From assembly GCF_023223525.1 (NCBI RefSeq), contig NZ_JALPRX010000089.1, forward strand, positions 1-64,000: a stretch of 64,000 nucleotides of DNA, written 5' to 3'. The notes under the pieces were generated by a model. That model was not told where the DNA came from and searched no databases. It saw nothing but the letters and a program-made list of their open reading frames with translations. Below, one piece after another: positions 59,001 to 64,000 of the stretch (position 1 is the first letter of the stretch; each line of letters opens with the position of its first letter). A program made the position numbers and the translations under genes. Origin of the DNA: Roseomonas acroporae (GTDB lineage Bacteria > Pseudomonadota > Alphaproteobacteria > Acetobacterales > Acetobacteraceae).

Positions 59001-59142
59001 TGGGGAGACCGGGTGCGATCGAGCCGTCGTCCACCTCGGAAACGATCCACTGACGCCGGCGAGCTTCCACCAACTGACCGGGCTCTGGGATCGTGTGATG
59101 TGCTATCTGCGCCGCTGCGCTGCCGGCTCGTCCGACGATCAC
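56020..59142 (-). CDS. drmD: DISARM SNF2-type helicase DrmD
   Basis: The product is 1040 residues. SNF2 motifs are clear: LLIADDVGLGKTIEAGLVV near 149, LLVIDEAHNVAP near 260, LATDAASEGIDLQNHCHLM and QRNGRIDRHGQ near 617. A long charged C-terminal region (about 680-1040) with coiled-coil character follows. DrmD defines class 1 DISARM with DrmMI. The start overlaps the vsr stop. Confidence 0.93.
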   Translation of the reverse strand: MIVGRAGSAAAQIAHHTIPEPGQLVEARRRQWIVSEVDDGSIAPGLPKHHLVRLASIDEDALGEEIEVLWELEPGAHVIERAGLPRITGLDDPDTLQAFLDAVRWGAATNADRAYLQAPFRSGVSIEDFQLDPLVRAIDMARTSLLIADDVGLGKTIEAGLVVQEMLLRHRARTVLVLCPASLQEKWRTEMQEKFGLDFRIVDAEFVRHLRRERGLHANPWTSFPLLITSMDWAKQGEGLRLFRDALPPTVTHPRKFDLLVIDEAHNVAPTVGHYAVESLRTRLVRLLAPHFQHKLFLTATPHDGYTESFTALLELLDDQRFARNVLPSESQRARVMVRRLKSDLVDANGNRIYPVRRLEALPVRYAEDEREIRRLLGDYISSRERSEKGTRAVDRFVHQLLRKRLSSSPAAFATTLERHVATIEGRALAGQGQRKLDERILRRAISKAEEDYADDTQREMAEDEAIGEASKHVRPPDEKEWLMLQRLRSWAQQASRKEDSKARAILEWLARHLQVDGQWTDERVILFTEYRTTQQWMQQILAAHGFGGDRLALIYGGMDHDEREAVKAAFQASPNESPVRILLATDAASEGIDLQNHCHLMVHLEIPYNPNVMEQRNGRIDRHGQRSREVVIWHPVDDEGSHGEDILRALRKLDAMRADMGSVNPVIAPQLPDLIEGRRRDLDTRLAEARLEKSRRFVRAERDLRERITKLHERLAETKREQNLAPDHIERAVRTALRLSDKPDLEPVSLPGAPDGTVFRMPALSGSWTRCLEGLEHPYTKKVRPITFDHDVAKGRDDVVLVHLNHRLVQMSLRLLRAEIWARDDVKKIHRVTARSLPDDRLQAPTVAVVSRLVITGGSHHRLHEELTEAGGYLRDAGFRREERVTDVRRWLQDSKPAVLPDTTFAALRTRFEKQRDSVLAAVEARSKDRLRFLSNSIDTRRESESDDIRQVLDDLDRALRAELAAEREPQQLSLFSEDERTQLRRDRAALEARLARIPLEREQEVRAIENRYSNIRDHTFPVAVILLVPDSLTRERKR

Positions 59143-59564
59143 CGACGCCTCTCCCCGGTCCGCACGAGGTCGGCGATGCGTTGAGCCGCTTCACCGGCGC
59201 TTTCGTGTGCCCAAATGCGGACGACCCGCCAACCCAAAGCCTGGAGGCGCCGATCGGTGTCGGCGTCCCTGGCACGGTTGGTTTCGATCTTTTCGCGCCA
59301 GAACTGCGCATTGCTCTTCGGCCAAGAAGCGTGTTCCGGGCAGCCATGCCAAAAGCAACCATCGACGAAGATGGCGACTCTGGCGCCGGGAAAAACGATA
59401 TCGGCGACCCGGCGCGGCTTGCTCAGCAATGGGACCTGCAAGCGATAGCGCAGCCCTCTGGCGTGCAGCTCCTTGCGTAGGGAAAGTTCGGCGTTGGTGC
59501 CCTTCTGCCGCACCCGAGCCATGCGGACGCTCGCCTCATGCGACGAGGGGCTTAAGTGCGACAT
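59139..59564 (-). CDS. vsr: Vsr-type very short patch repair endonuclease
   Basis: The product is 141 residues from the ATG at 59564, with GGGAGG 8 bases upstream; it overlaps the cytosine methylase by 29 bases. The fold signature RRVADIVFPGARVAIFVDGC then FWHGCPEH is intact, with Asp55 in the position of the Vsr catalytic Asp and His73 near the zinc/active-site region. Vsr nicks T:G mismatches that arise by deamination of 5-methylcytosine. Pairing with a C5 methylase is the normal arrangement. Confidence 0.92.
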   Translation of the reverse strand: MSHLSPSSHEASVRMARVRQKGTNAELSLRKELHARGLRYRLQVPLLSKPRRVADIVFPGARVAIFVDGCFWHGCPEHASWPKSNAQFWREKIETNRARDADTDRRLQALGWRVVRIWAHESAGEAAQRIADLVRTGERRR

Positions 59565-60630
59565 CCGCGATGCCTCCCTTCTTCTGGCCTTTTCGCTTGG
59601 TCTTGATGCCGAGGTGCGCCGCGATGCTTTTCCCGATGACCTCGCCGAGGACGACCGGGACCGCATTGCCGATCATTCGGCCGAGAACCTTGAAATGGGT
59701 GGGACCGCCCTCTGGTACGAAGGCATAGTCCTTCGGGAACCCTTGCAGGATGGCTCCTTCCCGCAATGAGATCGCCCGATCCTGCTCGGGATGCCCGAAG
59801 CGGCCGTTGCCGAAACCATAGAACTGCGTCGTGATCGTCGGAGCCGGGTCTTCCCAGGTCATGCGCCCGTAAACGCCGGGATAGGTGCGGCCAGTCTCTT
59901 TGCGATGGCATTCCGCGACCAGCCGTTTGGGCCAGTCGCGCCACGTCCCGCCGGGGCGAGAGGCGCGGATGCGCTCTAGGTTCAGCTCCGAAAGCTTGGA
60001 CGACACATGGAAGGCGTCATCTTCATGAGCGCTTCCGGCTTCGATGGCGGGCAGTTTCCCGATCGCGTCTTTGACGGTCCGCGGTTTCTCGTGCGTCGGC
60101 GCGATCAACTCGATGGGGCCGATCGCGCTCGCCAGTATGACCATGCGCCGCCTGGTCTGCGGCAAACCGTATTGGGTGCAATCGACGACGTCTTGCCAGA
60201 CCTCGTAGCCGAGCCGGCGCAGGGTGGCGACGAAGTCGTCGAAAACGGCATGCTTCTCGACCAGAGGAACGTTCTCCATGGTCACGATATCCGGCCGGAC
60301 GGATTTGATGAGGCGGGCGAACTGGTACAGCAGGGGCCAGCGTGGACTCTTCAACGTGTCGTAGCGTTGGGAGTAGGTCGAGAATGGTTGGCACGGCGCG
60401 CAACCGGCCAAAATCCGAATTTCGGCGCCGCCATACAGCTTCCTCAGCTCCGACGGCGTTACGCTCTTGATGTCCTTTGGAATGAAGCGCGCACCATTGT
60501 TGGTCTCGAACGGATACCGGCAGGCAGTATCGACATCGATCCCTGCGACGACCGGGATGCCGGCTCGGGTCAGGCCGTGTGTCAGGCCGCCAGCGCCACA
60601 GAACAGGTCGATGCACGCCACTTCGCTCAT
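59536..60630 (-). CDS. cytosine-C5 DNA methyltransferase (Dcm / DrmMII-like)
   Basis: The product is 364 residues. C5 methylase motifs occur in order: I ACIDLFCGAGGLTHGL, IV GCAPCQPFSTYSQ with catalytic Cys80, VI TMENVP, VIII QTRRRMVI and X GNAVPVVLGE. It is coupled to a small HTH gene upstream (ATGA overlap) and to vsr downstream. Class 2 DISARM uses a C5 methylase (DrmMII); here one is present in addition to DrmMI. It may be the DISARM mark or part of an independent modification unit with vsr. Confidence 0.93.
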   Translation of the reverse strand: MSEVACIDLFCGAGGLTHGLTRAGIPVVAGIDVDTACRYPFETNNGARFIPKDIKSVTPSELRKLYGGAEIRILAGCAPCQPFSTYSQRYDTLKSPRWPLLYQFARLIKSVRPDIVTMENVPLVEKHAVFDDFVATLRRLGYEVWQDVVDCTQYGLPQTRRRMVILASAIGPIELIAPTHEKPRTVKDAIGKLPAIEAGSAHEDDAFHVSSKLSELNLERIRASRPGGTWRDWPKRLVAECHRKETGRTYPGVYGRMTWEDPAPTITTQFYGFGNGRFGHPEQDRAISLREGAILQGFPKDYAFVPEGGPTHFKVLGRMIGNAVPVVLGEVIGKSIAAHLGIKTKRKGQKKGGIADVALKPLVA

Positions 60631-60869
60631 TTCTTCGCCCTCGTGGCGCGCCTTCCCGTTCCCCGCACATCGCTCATGGCATGTTCACTGCCCTCGTCCG
60701 ATGCTCTTCCGGCTCTCACCCATGAATCGACTTCGTCCGACTTGAACTTCCAAAGCCTTCCAACCTTGTGGGCAGGCATGTCTCTTTTCGTTATCCAGCC
60801 GTAGATCGTGTCTTTACTGACACCCAGATAGGCGGCCATTTCCTCGACGGACATCCAGCGATCAGCCAT
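60627..60869 (-). CDS. excisionase-type helix-turn-helix protein
   Basis: The product is 80 residues. WMSVEEMAAYLGVSKDTIYG followed by MPAHKVGRLWKFKSDEVDSW is the classic HTH_17/excisionase (MerR-like winged helix) pattern. A basic tail of 28 residues follows. It is the first gene of the defence operon, overlapping the C5 methylase start by 4 bases, and is likely its autoregulator. A controller role similar to that of C proteins is inference. Confidence 0.87.
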   Translation of the reverse strand: MADRWMSVEEMAAYLGVSKDTIYGWITKRDMPAHKVGRLWKFKSDEVDSWVRAGRASDEGSEHAMSDVRGTGRRATRAKK

Positions 60870-60905
60870 GAGCCGCCCCTTCTCCGGACGTAGAGGAGGG
60901 ACGGG

Positions 60906-60934
60906 ATTATTCCACTCGCGGAGGGTTTAGTAAA
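60906..60934 (-). promoter_or_regulatory. sigma70-like promoter of the DISARM operon
   Basis: On the minus strand TTTACT (60934-60929) and AATAAT (60911-60906) are separated by 17 bases, about 35 bases upstream of the HTH gene. A TTTAGTAAA palindrome and nearby repeated GTTTGG/GATTTAG/GTGTGG blocks could be operator sites for the HTH protein. Confidence 0.45.
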
Positions 60935-60950
60935 GCTGGTTTGGCCTGAT

Positions 60951-61340
60951 TTAGTCCGGTGTGGTCCGGGACTCGCCGATTTCGTCGGAAGGGGGCAGAT
61001 CCCGTGTCATGGCCGTCTCCTCTCCGGGGCCGCGTGCTAGGCGCTGCGCGCCCCGACCTGCCTTGCGGCTCGGTCCATGCGGGTGACGCCCGCTGACGCG
61101 CTTACCGCCGCAGATGCGGCGTAGAGCGGGGCCGAGGGGCTTTGCCCCCTTTCTCCCCCAAGGAGGCTTCCATCCAGCTTCCTCCGGCTCCGTGCTGTCG
61201 GATCCTGGTGAAGCCTCTTCTCCCCGTCCAACCCCACCGCTCGCGCGTGCCCGGGCGTCTCCTCGCGGAGAGGTCGAGGTCCGCGCCCACCAGGGGCGAG
61301 CGGTGCGGGTCCGGATGGCCGCGATCTCGTCTTCGGTCAT
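60951..61340 (-). pseudogene. degenerate ORF with an Ea22-like start
   Basis: The ATG at 61340 overlaps the vapC stop (ATGA). The first residues (MTEDEIAAIRTRTARPWW) resemble the opening of Ea22-like phage/plasmid proteins. After about 20 residues the translation becomes low-complexity, which suggests a frameshift or a foreign repeat in 61030-61215. A second ATG near 61008 with a strong GGAGAGGAGA starts only a 19-residue frame. I read this as a decayed gene at the DISARM insertion edge. Confidence 0.35.
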
Positions 61341-61789
61341 GCGAGCCCCCGTTTCCTTCCGCAATCCGAGAGCGGAATGAGCATTGCCGCCAGCGTCGGG
61401 TCCGGGTGGCGCCGCATGGCGGCGACGAAGGGCCCGTCCGCGGCCACGACGCCCCGGGCCCCCATGGCCACGGCGAAGGCCACGTACAGGGTGTCGTAGG
61501 TCGAGTGGTTGACGGCCAGGCCGATGTCGAGCGCCACGTCGTGCAGGGCGAGGTCGCCGGTCGGCGTTGGCGGCACCTGAGCGCGCAGGAGTTCGAGCGC
61601 CTCTCGCGCCTCGTCCGGCGACCACTTGCCCTTGCGAACCTGGAGCCAGCAGATGTTGGTCGCCTCGTTGAGCCAGAAGTCCGGCACCAGGAGCTCCTCC
61701 TCGCCCTCGGCGAGCTCCTGGGCGAGGTGGCTGTCCGGTTCTTCGAGCACCCACTTCAGGGCGACCGAGGCATCAACGACCAGCGCCAC
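61337..61789 (-). CDS. vapC: VapC-type PIN-domain toxin
   Basis: The product is 150 residues from a GTG at 61789. The PIN active site is visible: Asp6 in ALVVDASVALKWV, Glu in FWLNEATNICW, and Asp residues in HSTYDTLYVAFA and VAADGPF. VapC toxins cleave RNA, often initiator tRNA or rRNA. The antitoxin gene lies just upstream with a 3-base gap. The pair can stabilise a plasmid through post-segregational killing. Confidence 0.9.
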   Translation of the reverse strand: MALVVDASVALKWVLEEPDSHLAQELAEGEEELLVPDFWLNEATNICWLQVRKGKWSPDEAREALELLRAQVPPTPTGDLALHDVALDIGLAVNHSTYDTLYVAFAVAMGARGVVAADGPFVAAMRRHPDPTLAAMLIPLSDCGRKRGLA

Positions 61790-61792
61790 TCG

Positions 61793-62071
61793 TCAGGCGC
61801 CCGAGGTGCCGGTGAGGTCCCCTGCCCTGCCCTCCCGGCTTTCCCGAAGGAGCTCGGCGGCGGTGGCCGACCCGCGACCGGCGGTTCGGCGCCGGAACTC
61901 CGCCAAGCGCTCCGCGGCGGCCGTGCGCGGCGAGGGCTGACGGCCGCCGGTCAGCACCTGGCGCAGGATCTCCCGGTGCTCCGCCTCGGCGCTGCGCCCG
62001 TGCTCGGCGGCCCGAATCCGGAGCGCCCGGACAAGGTCGTCATCGAGGTTGCGGACGGTCAGGGTCGCCAC
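61793..62071 (-). CDS. vapB: VapB/FitA-type ribbon-helix-helix antitoxin
   Basis: The product is 92 residues from the GTG at 62071, with a strong AGGAGG site. The N-terminus ATLTVRNLDDDLVRALRIRA then HGRSAEAEHREIL is the FitA ribbon-helix-helix DNA-binding domain. The C-terminal half (ERLAEFRRRTAGRGSATAAE) would neutralise VapC. It represses its own operon, probably at the inverted repeat at 62097. Confidence 0.88.
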   Translation of the reverse strand: MATLTVRNLDDDLVRALRIRAAEHGRSAEAEHREILRQVLTGGRQPSPRTAAAERLAEFRRRTAGRGSATAAELLRESREGRAGDLTGTSGA

Positions 62072-62096
62072 GGGCGTCCTCCTGCTGCGGATGCAG

Positions 62097-62123
62097 TCAT
62101 TGCTAACATATAGGCAGCAATGA
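62097..62123 (-). promoter_or_regulatory. inverted-repeat operator of vapBC
   Basis: TCATTGCT (62097-62104) and AGCAATGA (62116-62123) form a perfect 8-bp inverted repeat around an AT-rich 11-base centre, 26 bases upstream of the vapB start. FitA/VapB proteins bind such palindromes as dimers of dimers. Confidence 0.55.
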
Positions 62124-62199
62124 TGGCGCCCGGAAGCCCCGCCGTGCCCTGTCGGCCGGCAGTGCCCGTTGCGATAGAGGGTTGGGCAAGCCGGCCCGG

Positions 62200-62856
62200 T
62201 CAGGCCGGGGGCAGACGGTCTGCGAGCGCCTTCGGCGGCGCGGGCCGGAGCCGGGGCGGTGCCTTCGCTGCCGCCGAGAGCGGGAGCTGCATCGCGGGGG
62301 CGCTGTTGCGCCGCCCCTTCGGCGCCGGCTCGTCCGCCAGGGCGGGCACGGGCCAGAAACACTCGACCTGACCCTCCTCACCGCGCAGCGCCAGGAACAC
62401 CACGCGCGTCACCTCGCCCGTTTCGTCCGTCTCCACCGCGAGGCGGAACATCAGGCCCTCCGCCCGATCCGCGTCGCCGAGCGCCAGGGCGAGCTGCTGC
62501 GCCTCGCTCTCCTGCCGCCGCAGCGTGCGCTTGGTCGGCTCCGCCGCATCGCCGCGGTAGAAGCGCACCGGCACGCCCTCGATCAGGAAGACGAAGTGGT
62601 GCGTCTCGTCGAGCACGCCGAGCCAGGAATAGCGCCCCGCCTCGGCTGCGCGGCGCAGGCGGTTGCGGCTGAAAGAGTAGGCGCGGCAGCCGATGCTCCA
62701 GGCGTCGTCGCCGGCCCAGGGATCGGCCATGGCGAGCGCGTCGGCCCGCCCGCGCGCGAGAAGGCGCGCGCAGATGGCCAGGCGCTCCTCGGTGAGCGCC
62801 GGATGCAGGTCCCAGGGGCGGCGCACCGCGGGCGCCGCGTCGGCCTCGTCGGTCAT
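62200..62856 (-). CDS. conserved-looking hypothetical protein
   Basis: The product is 218 residues from the ATG at 62856. The body reads as a genuine alpha/beta protein: LTEERLAICARLLARGRADA, WSIGCRAYSFSRNRLRRAAE and HHFVFLIEGVPVRFYRGDA. A Pro/Ala/Arg-rich tail follows. There is no signal peptide or membrane segment. It is divergent from umuD and may share its SOS-controlled intergenic region. I do not recognise the family. Confidence 0.65.
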   Translation of the reverse strand: MTDEADAAPAVRRPWDLHPALTEERLAICARLLARGRADALAMADPWAGDDAWSIGCRAYSFSRNRLRRAAEAGRYSWLGVLDETHHFVFLIEGVPVRFYRGDAAEPTKRTLRRQESEAQQLALALGDADRAEGLMFRLAVETDETGEVTRVVFLALRGEEGQVECFWPVPALADEPAPKGRRNSAPAMQLPLSAAAKAPPRLRPAPPKALADRLPPA

Positions 62857-63009
62857 GCGCACAGGATAGCGCAGGCCCCGCGCGCCGACCCAGGCCTTTG
62901 CACACGCGAGGGCGGGCGGCGCCTCCGGTCCGCCGAGCCTTCCGCCGTCGGCGGTGCCGCGCGCCACTGGCGCCATTGACGCCGGGCGCGACAAATCGCG
63001 AGTGTTGCG

Positions 63010-63024
63010 GAACATTCAGCGAAC
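63010..63024 (+). promoter_or_regulatory. SOS box (LexA site) of umuDC
   Basis: GAAC-ATTCAGC-GAAC matches the alphaproteobacterial LexA consensus GTTC-N7-GTTC read on the other strand (GAAC-N7-GAAC). It ends 17 bases before the umuD ATG, overlapping the expected promoter or early leader. Confidence 0.75.
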
Positions 63025-63041
63025 ATGGGCGATTCGGCAGC

Positions 63042-63467
63042 ATGCAGGTCCACCCCGTCCCCCTCGATCCGGCCGCGCTCCCCCTCCCCCTCCTCGGCCG
63101 CCGCGTGGCGGCCGGCTTTCCGTCACCGGCTGACGACTACCTTGAGGGCGAGATCGACCTCGGCCGCTACCTGATCGAGCGGCCGGCGGCGACCTTCCTC
63201 ATGCGGGTCGCGGGCGAGAGCATGGTCGGCGCCGGCATCCTCGATGGCGACCTCGTGGTGGTGGACCGCAGCCTGGAGCCGCGGCCCGGCCACGTCGTCG
63301 TCGCGGTCTGCCACGGCGAGATGACGATCAAGCGGCTGCGGGTGCTGCGCGACGGCCGCGCCGTGCTGCTGGCCGAGAACCCGGCCTTCCCGGAATTCGT
63401 CATCGGCGAGGAGCTGCCGGCCGAAATCTGGGGCGTCGTGGTCGGCGTGGTGCGCAAGACGGCCTGA
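63042..63467 (+). CDS. umuD: UmuD-type S24 peptidase, SOS mutagenesis subunit
   Basis: The product is 141 residues. The self-cleavage site Ala24-Gly25 (RVAAGFPSP), Ser60 in [12 protein letters not shown] and Lys97 in MTIKRLRVL form the LexA/UmuD catalytic set. RecA-stimulated self-cleavage would give UmuD', the partner of UmuC. A LexA site precedes it and umuC begins 5 bases downstream. Confidence 0.93.
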   Translation: MQVHPVPLDPAALPLPLLGRRVAAGFPSPADDYLEGEIDLGRYLIERPAATFLMRVAGESMVGAGILDGDLVVVDRSLEPRPGHVVVAVCHGEMTIKRLRVLRDGRAVLLAENPAFPEFVIGEELPAEIWGVVVGVVRKTA

Positions 63468-63472
63468 CGCGC

Positions 63473-64000
63473 ATGACCGAGGCACCCCGCGCCGCCCTGG
63501 CCCTGATCGACTGCAACAACTTCTACGTCTCCTGCGAGCGGGTGTTCGACCCCCGCCTGCGCGGCGTGCCGGTCGGCGTGCTCTCCAACAACGACGGCTG
63601 CTTCATCGCCCGCAGCGAGGAACTGAAGGCGCTCGGGGTGCGGATGGGCACGCCCGCCTTCCAGGTCCGCGACCTGATCCGGCGCCACCGCGTGCGCGTG
63701 CTCAGCTCCAACTACGCCCTTTACGGCAGCATGTCGGCGCGGGTGAACGCGGTGCTCGCGGGCTTCTCGCCAGCGGCGGAGGCCTACAGCATCGACGAGA
63801 CCTTCCTCGACCTGGCGGGCGTCGCCGGGCGTGACCTGCGGCCGCTCTGCCAGGACCTGCGCGCGACGGTGCTGCGCTGGACGGGCATCCCGACCTGCGT
63901 GGGCGTGGGCCCGAGTAAGACGCTCGCCAAGCTCGCCAACGCCGCCGCCAAGGCGGACCCGGCCCTCGGCGGCGTGTGCGACCTGACGGAGCCGCAGGCG
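63473..64000 (+). CDS. umuC: UmuC, Y-family DNA polymerase V subunit (partial, runs off the window)
   Basis: The first 176 residues are present. [19 protein letters not shown] contains the first metal-binding Asp and the steric-gate Tyr region. [12 protein letters not shown] contains the catalytic Asp-Glu, and [19 protein letters not shown] is the helix-hairpin-helix-like finger segment typical of UmuC. With UmuD' it carries out error-prone lesion bypass. The frame is open to the window edge. Confidence 0.95.
   Translation, partial: MTEAPRAALALIDCNNFYVSCERVFDPRLRGVPVGVLSNNDGCFIARSEELKALGVRMGTPAFQVRDLIRRHRVRVLSSNYALYGSMSARVNAVLAGFSPAAEAYSIDETFLDLAGVAGRDLRPLCQDLRATVLRWTGIPTCVGVGPSKTLAKLANAAAKADPALGGVCDLTEPQA

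Overview
The window is GC-rich, densely coded DNA from an alphaproteobacterium, probably a Rhodospirillales/Acetobacteraceae-type organism. Evidence for this is ROSE-type RNA thermometers, sigma32-like promoters of the CTTG-N17/18-CTATCT kind, and an SOS box of the alphaproteobacterial GAAC-N7-GAAC form. The family-level placement is inference. An iteron-type replication origin with its RepA, a full VirB/VirD4 type IV secretion operon, a VapBC toxin-antitoxin pair and a umuDC pair indicate a plasmid or plasmid-derived replicon rather than core chromosome.

Layout. (1) 1-19050, + strand: a protein-quality-control and heat-stress island with CbpA/DnaJ, CbpM, DegP, Hsp20, FtsH, DnaK, ClpB, an HdeD-like membrane protein, a MarC-like protein, an SPW-repeat protein, a glycogen-debranching-type enzyme and a glycosyltransferase. 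Three separate leaders in it carry a sigma32-like promoter followed by a ROSE-type thermometer hairpin over the Shine-Dalgarno sequence. (2) 19050-19330: remnant of an IS481-type transposase at the edge of the island. (3) 19484-31861, - strand: virB1 to virB11, virD4 and an EexN-like gene, nearly all overlapping by 4 bases. No relaxase is visible. (4) 31862-33723: replication region with six 17-bp iterons, an AT-rich stretch, a 22-bp palindrome and repA. (5) 34084-41672, + strand: a sigma-like factor, a small partner protein, an ImmA/IrrE-UvrD helicase fusion, a Ubl-Ubl-E2 fusion, a JAMM-E1 fusion and a DUF6527-type protein, which together form a bacterial ubiquitin-like conjugation operon; a tyrosine recombinase follows. 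(6) 43336-60869, - strand: a class 1 DISARM antiphage system (drmD, drmMI, drmA, drmB, drmC). A MORC-like ATPase-nuclease gene is inserted in it, and an HTH gene, a cytosine-C5 methylase and a Vsr nuclease precede it. (7) 60951-64000: a degenerate ORF, vapBC, an unknown gene, and SOS-controlled umuDC, with umuC cut by the window end.

How it works together. The island supplies refolding (DnaK/CbpA/ClpB/Hsp20), proteolysis (FtsH, DegP) and envelope protection, with at least part under dual transcriptional and RNA-thermometer heat control. The T4SS could spread the replicon. Two defence modules sit side by side: the ubiquitin-like operon and the expanded DISARM. The most unusual part is the ubiquitin-like operon. 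Its Ubl and E2 are one polypeptide, the E2 active-site region has a serine and no cysteine, and a metallopeptidase-helicase fusion and a sigma-like factor are co-transcribed with it.
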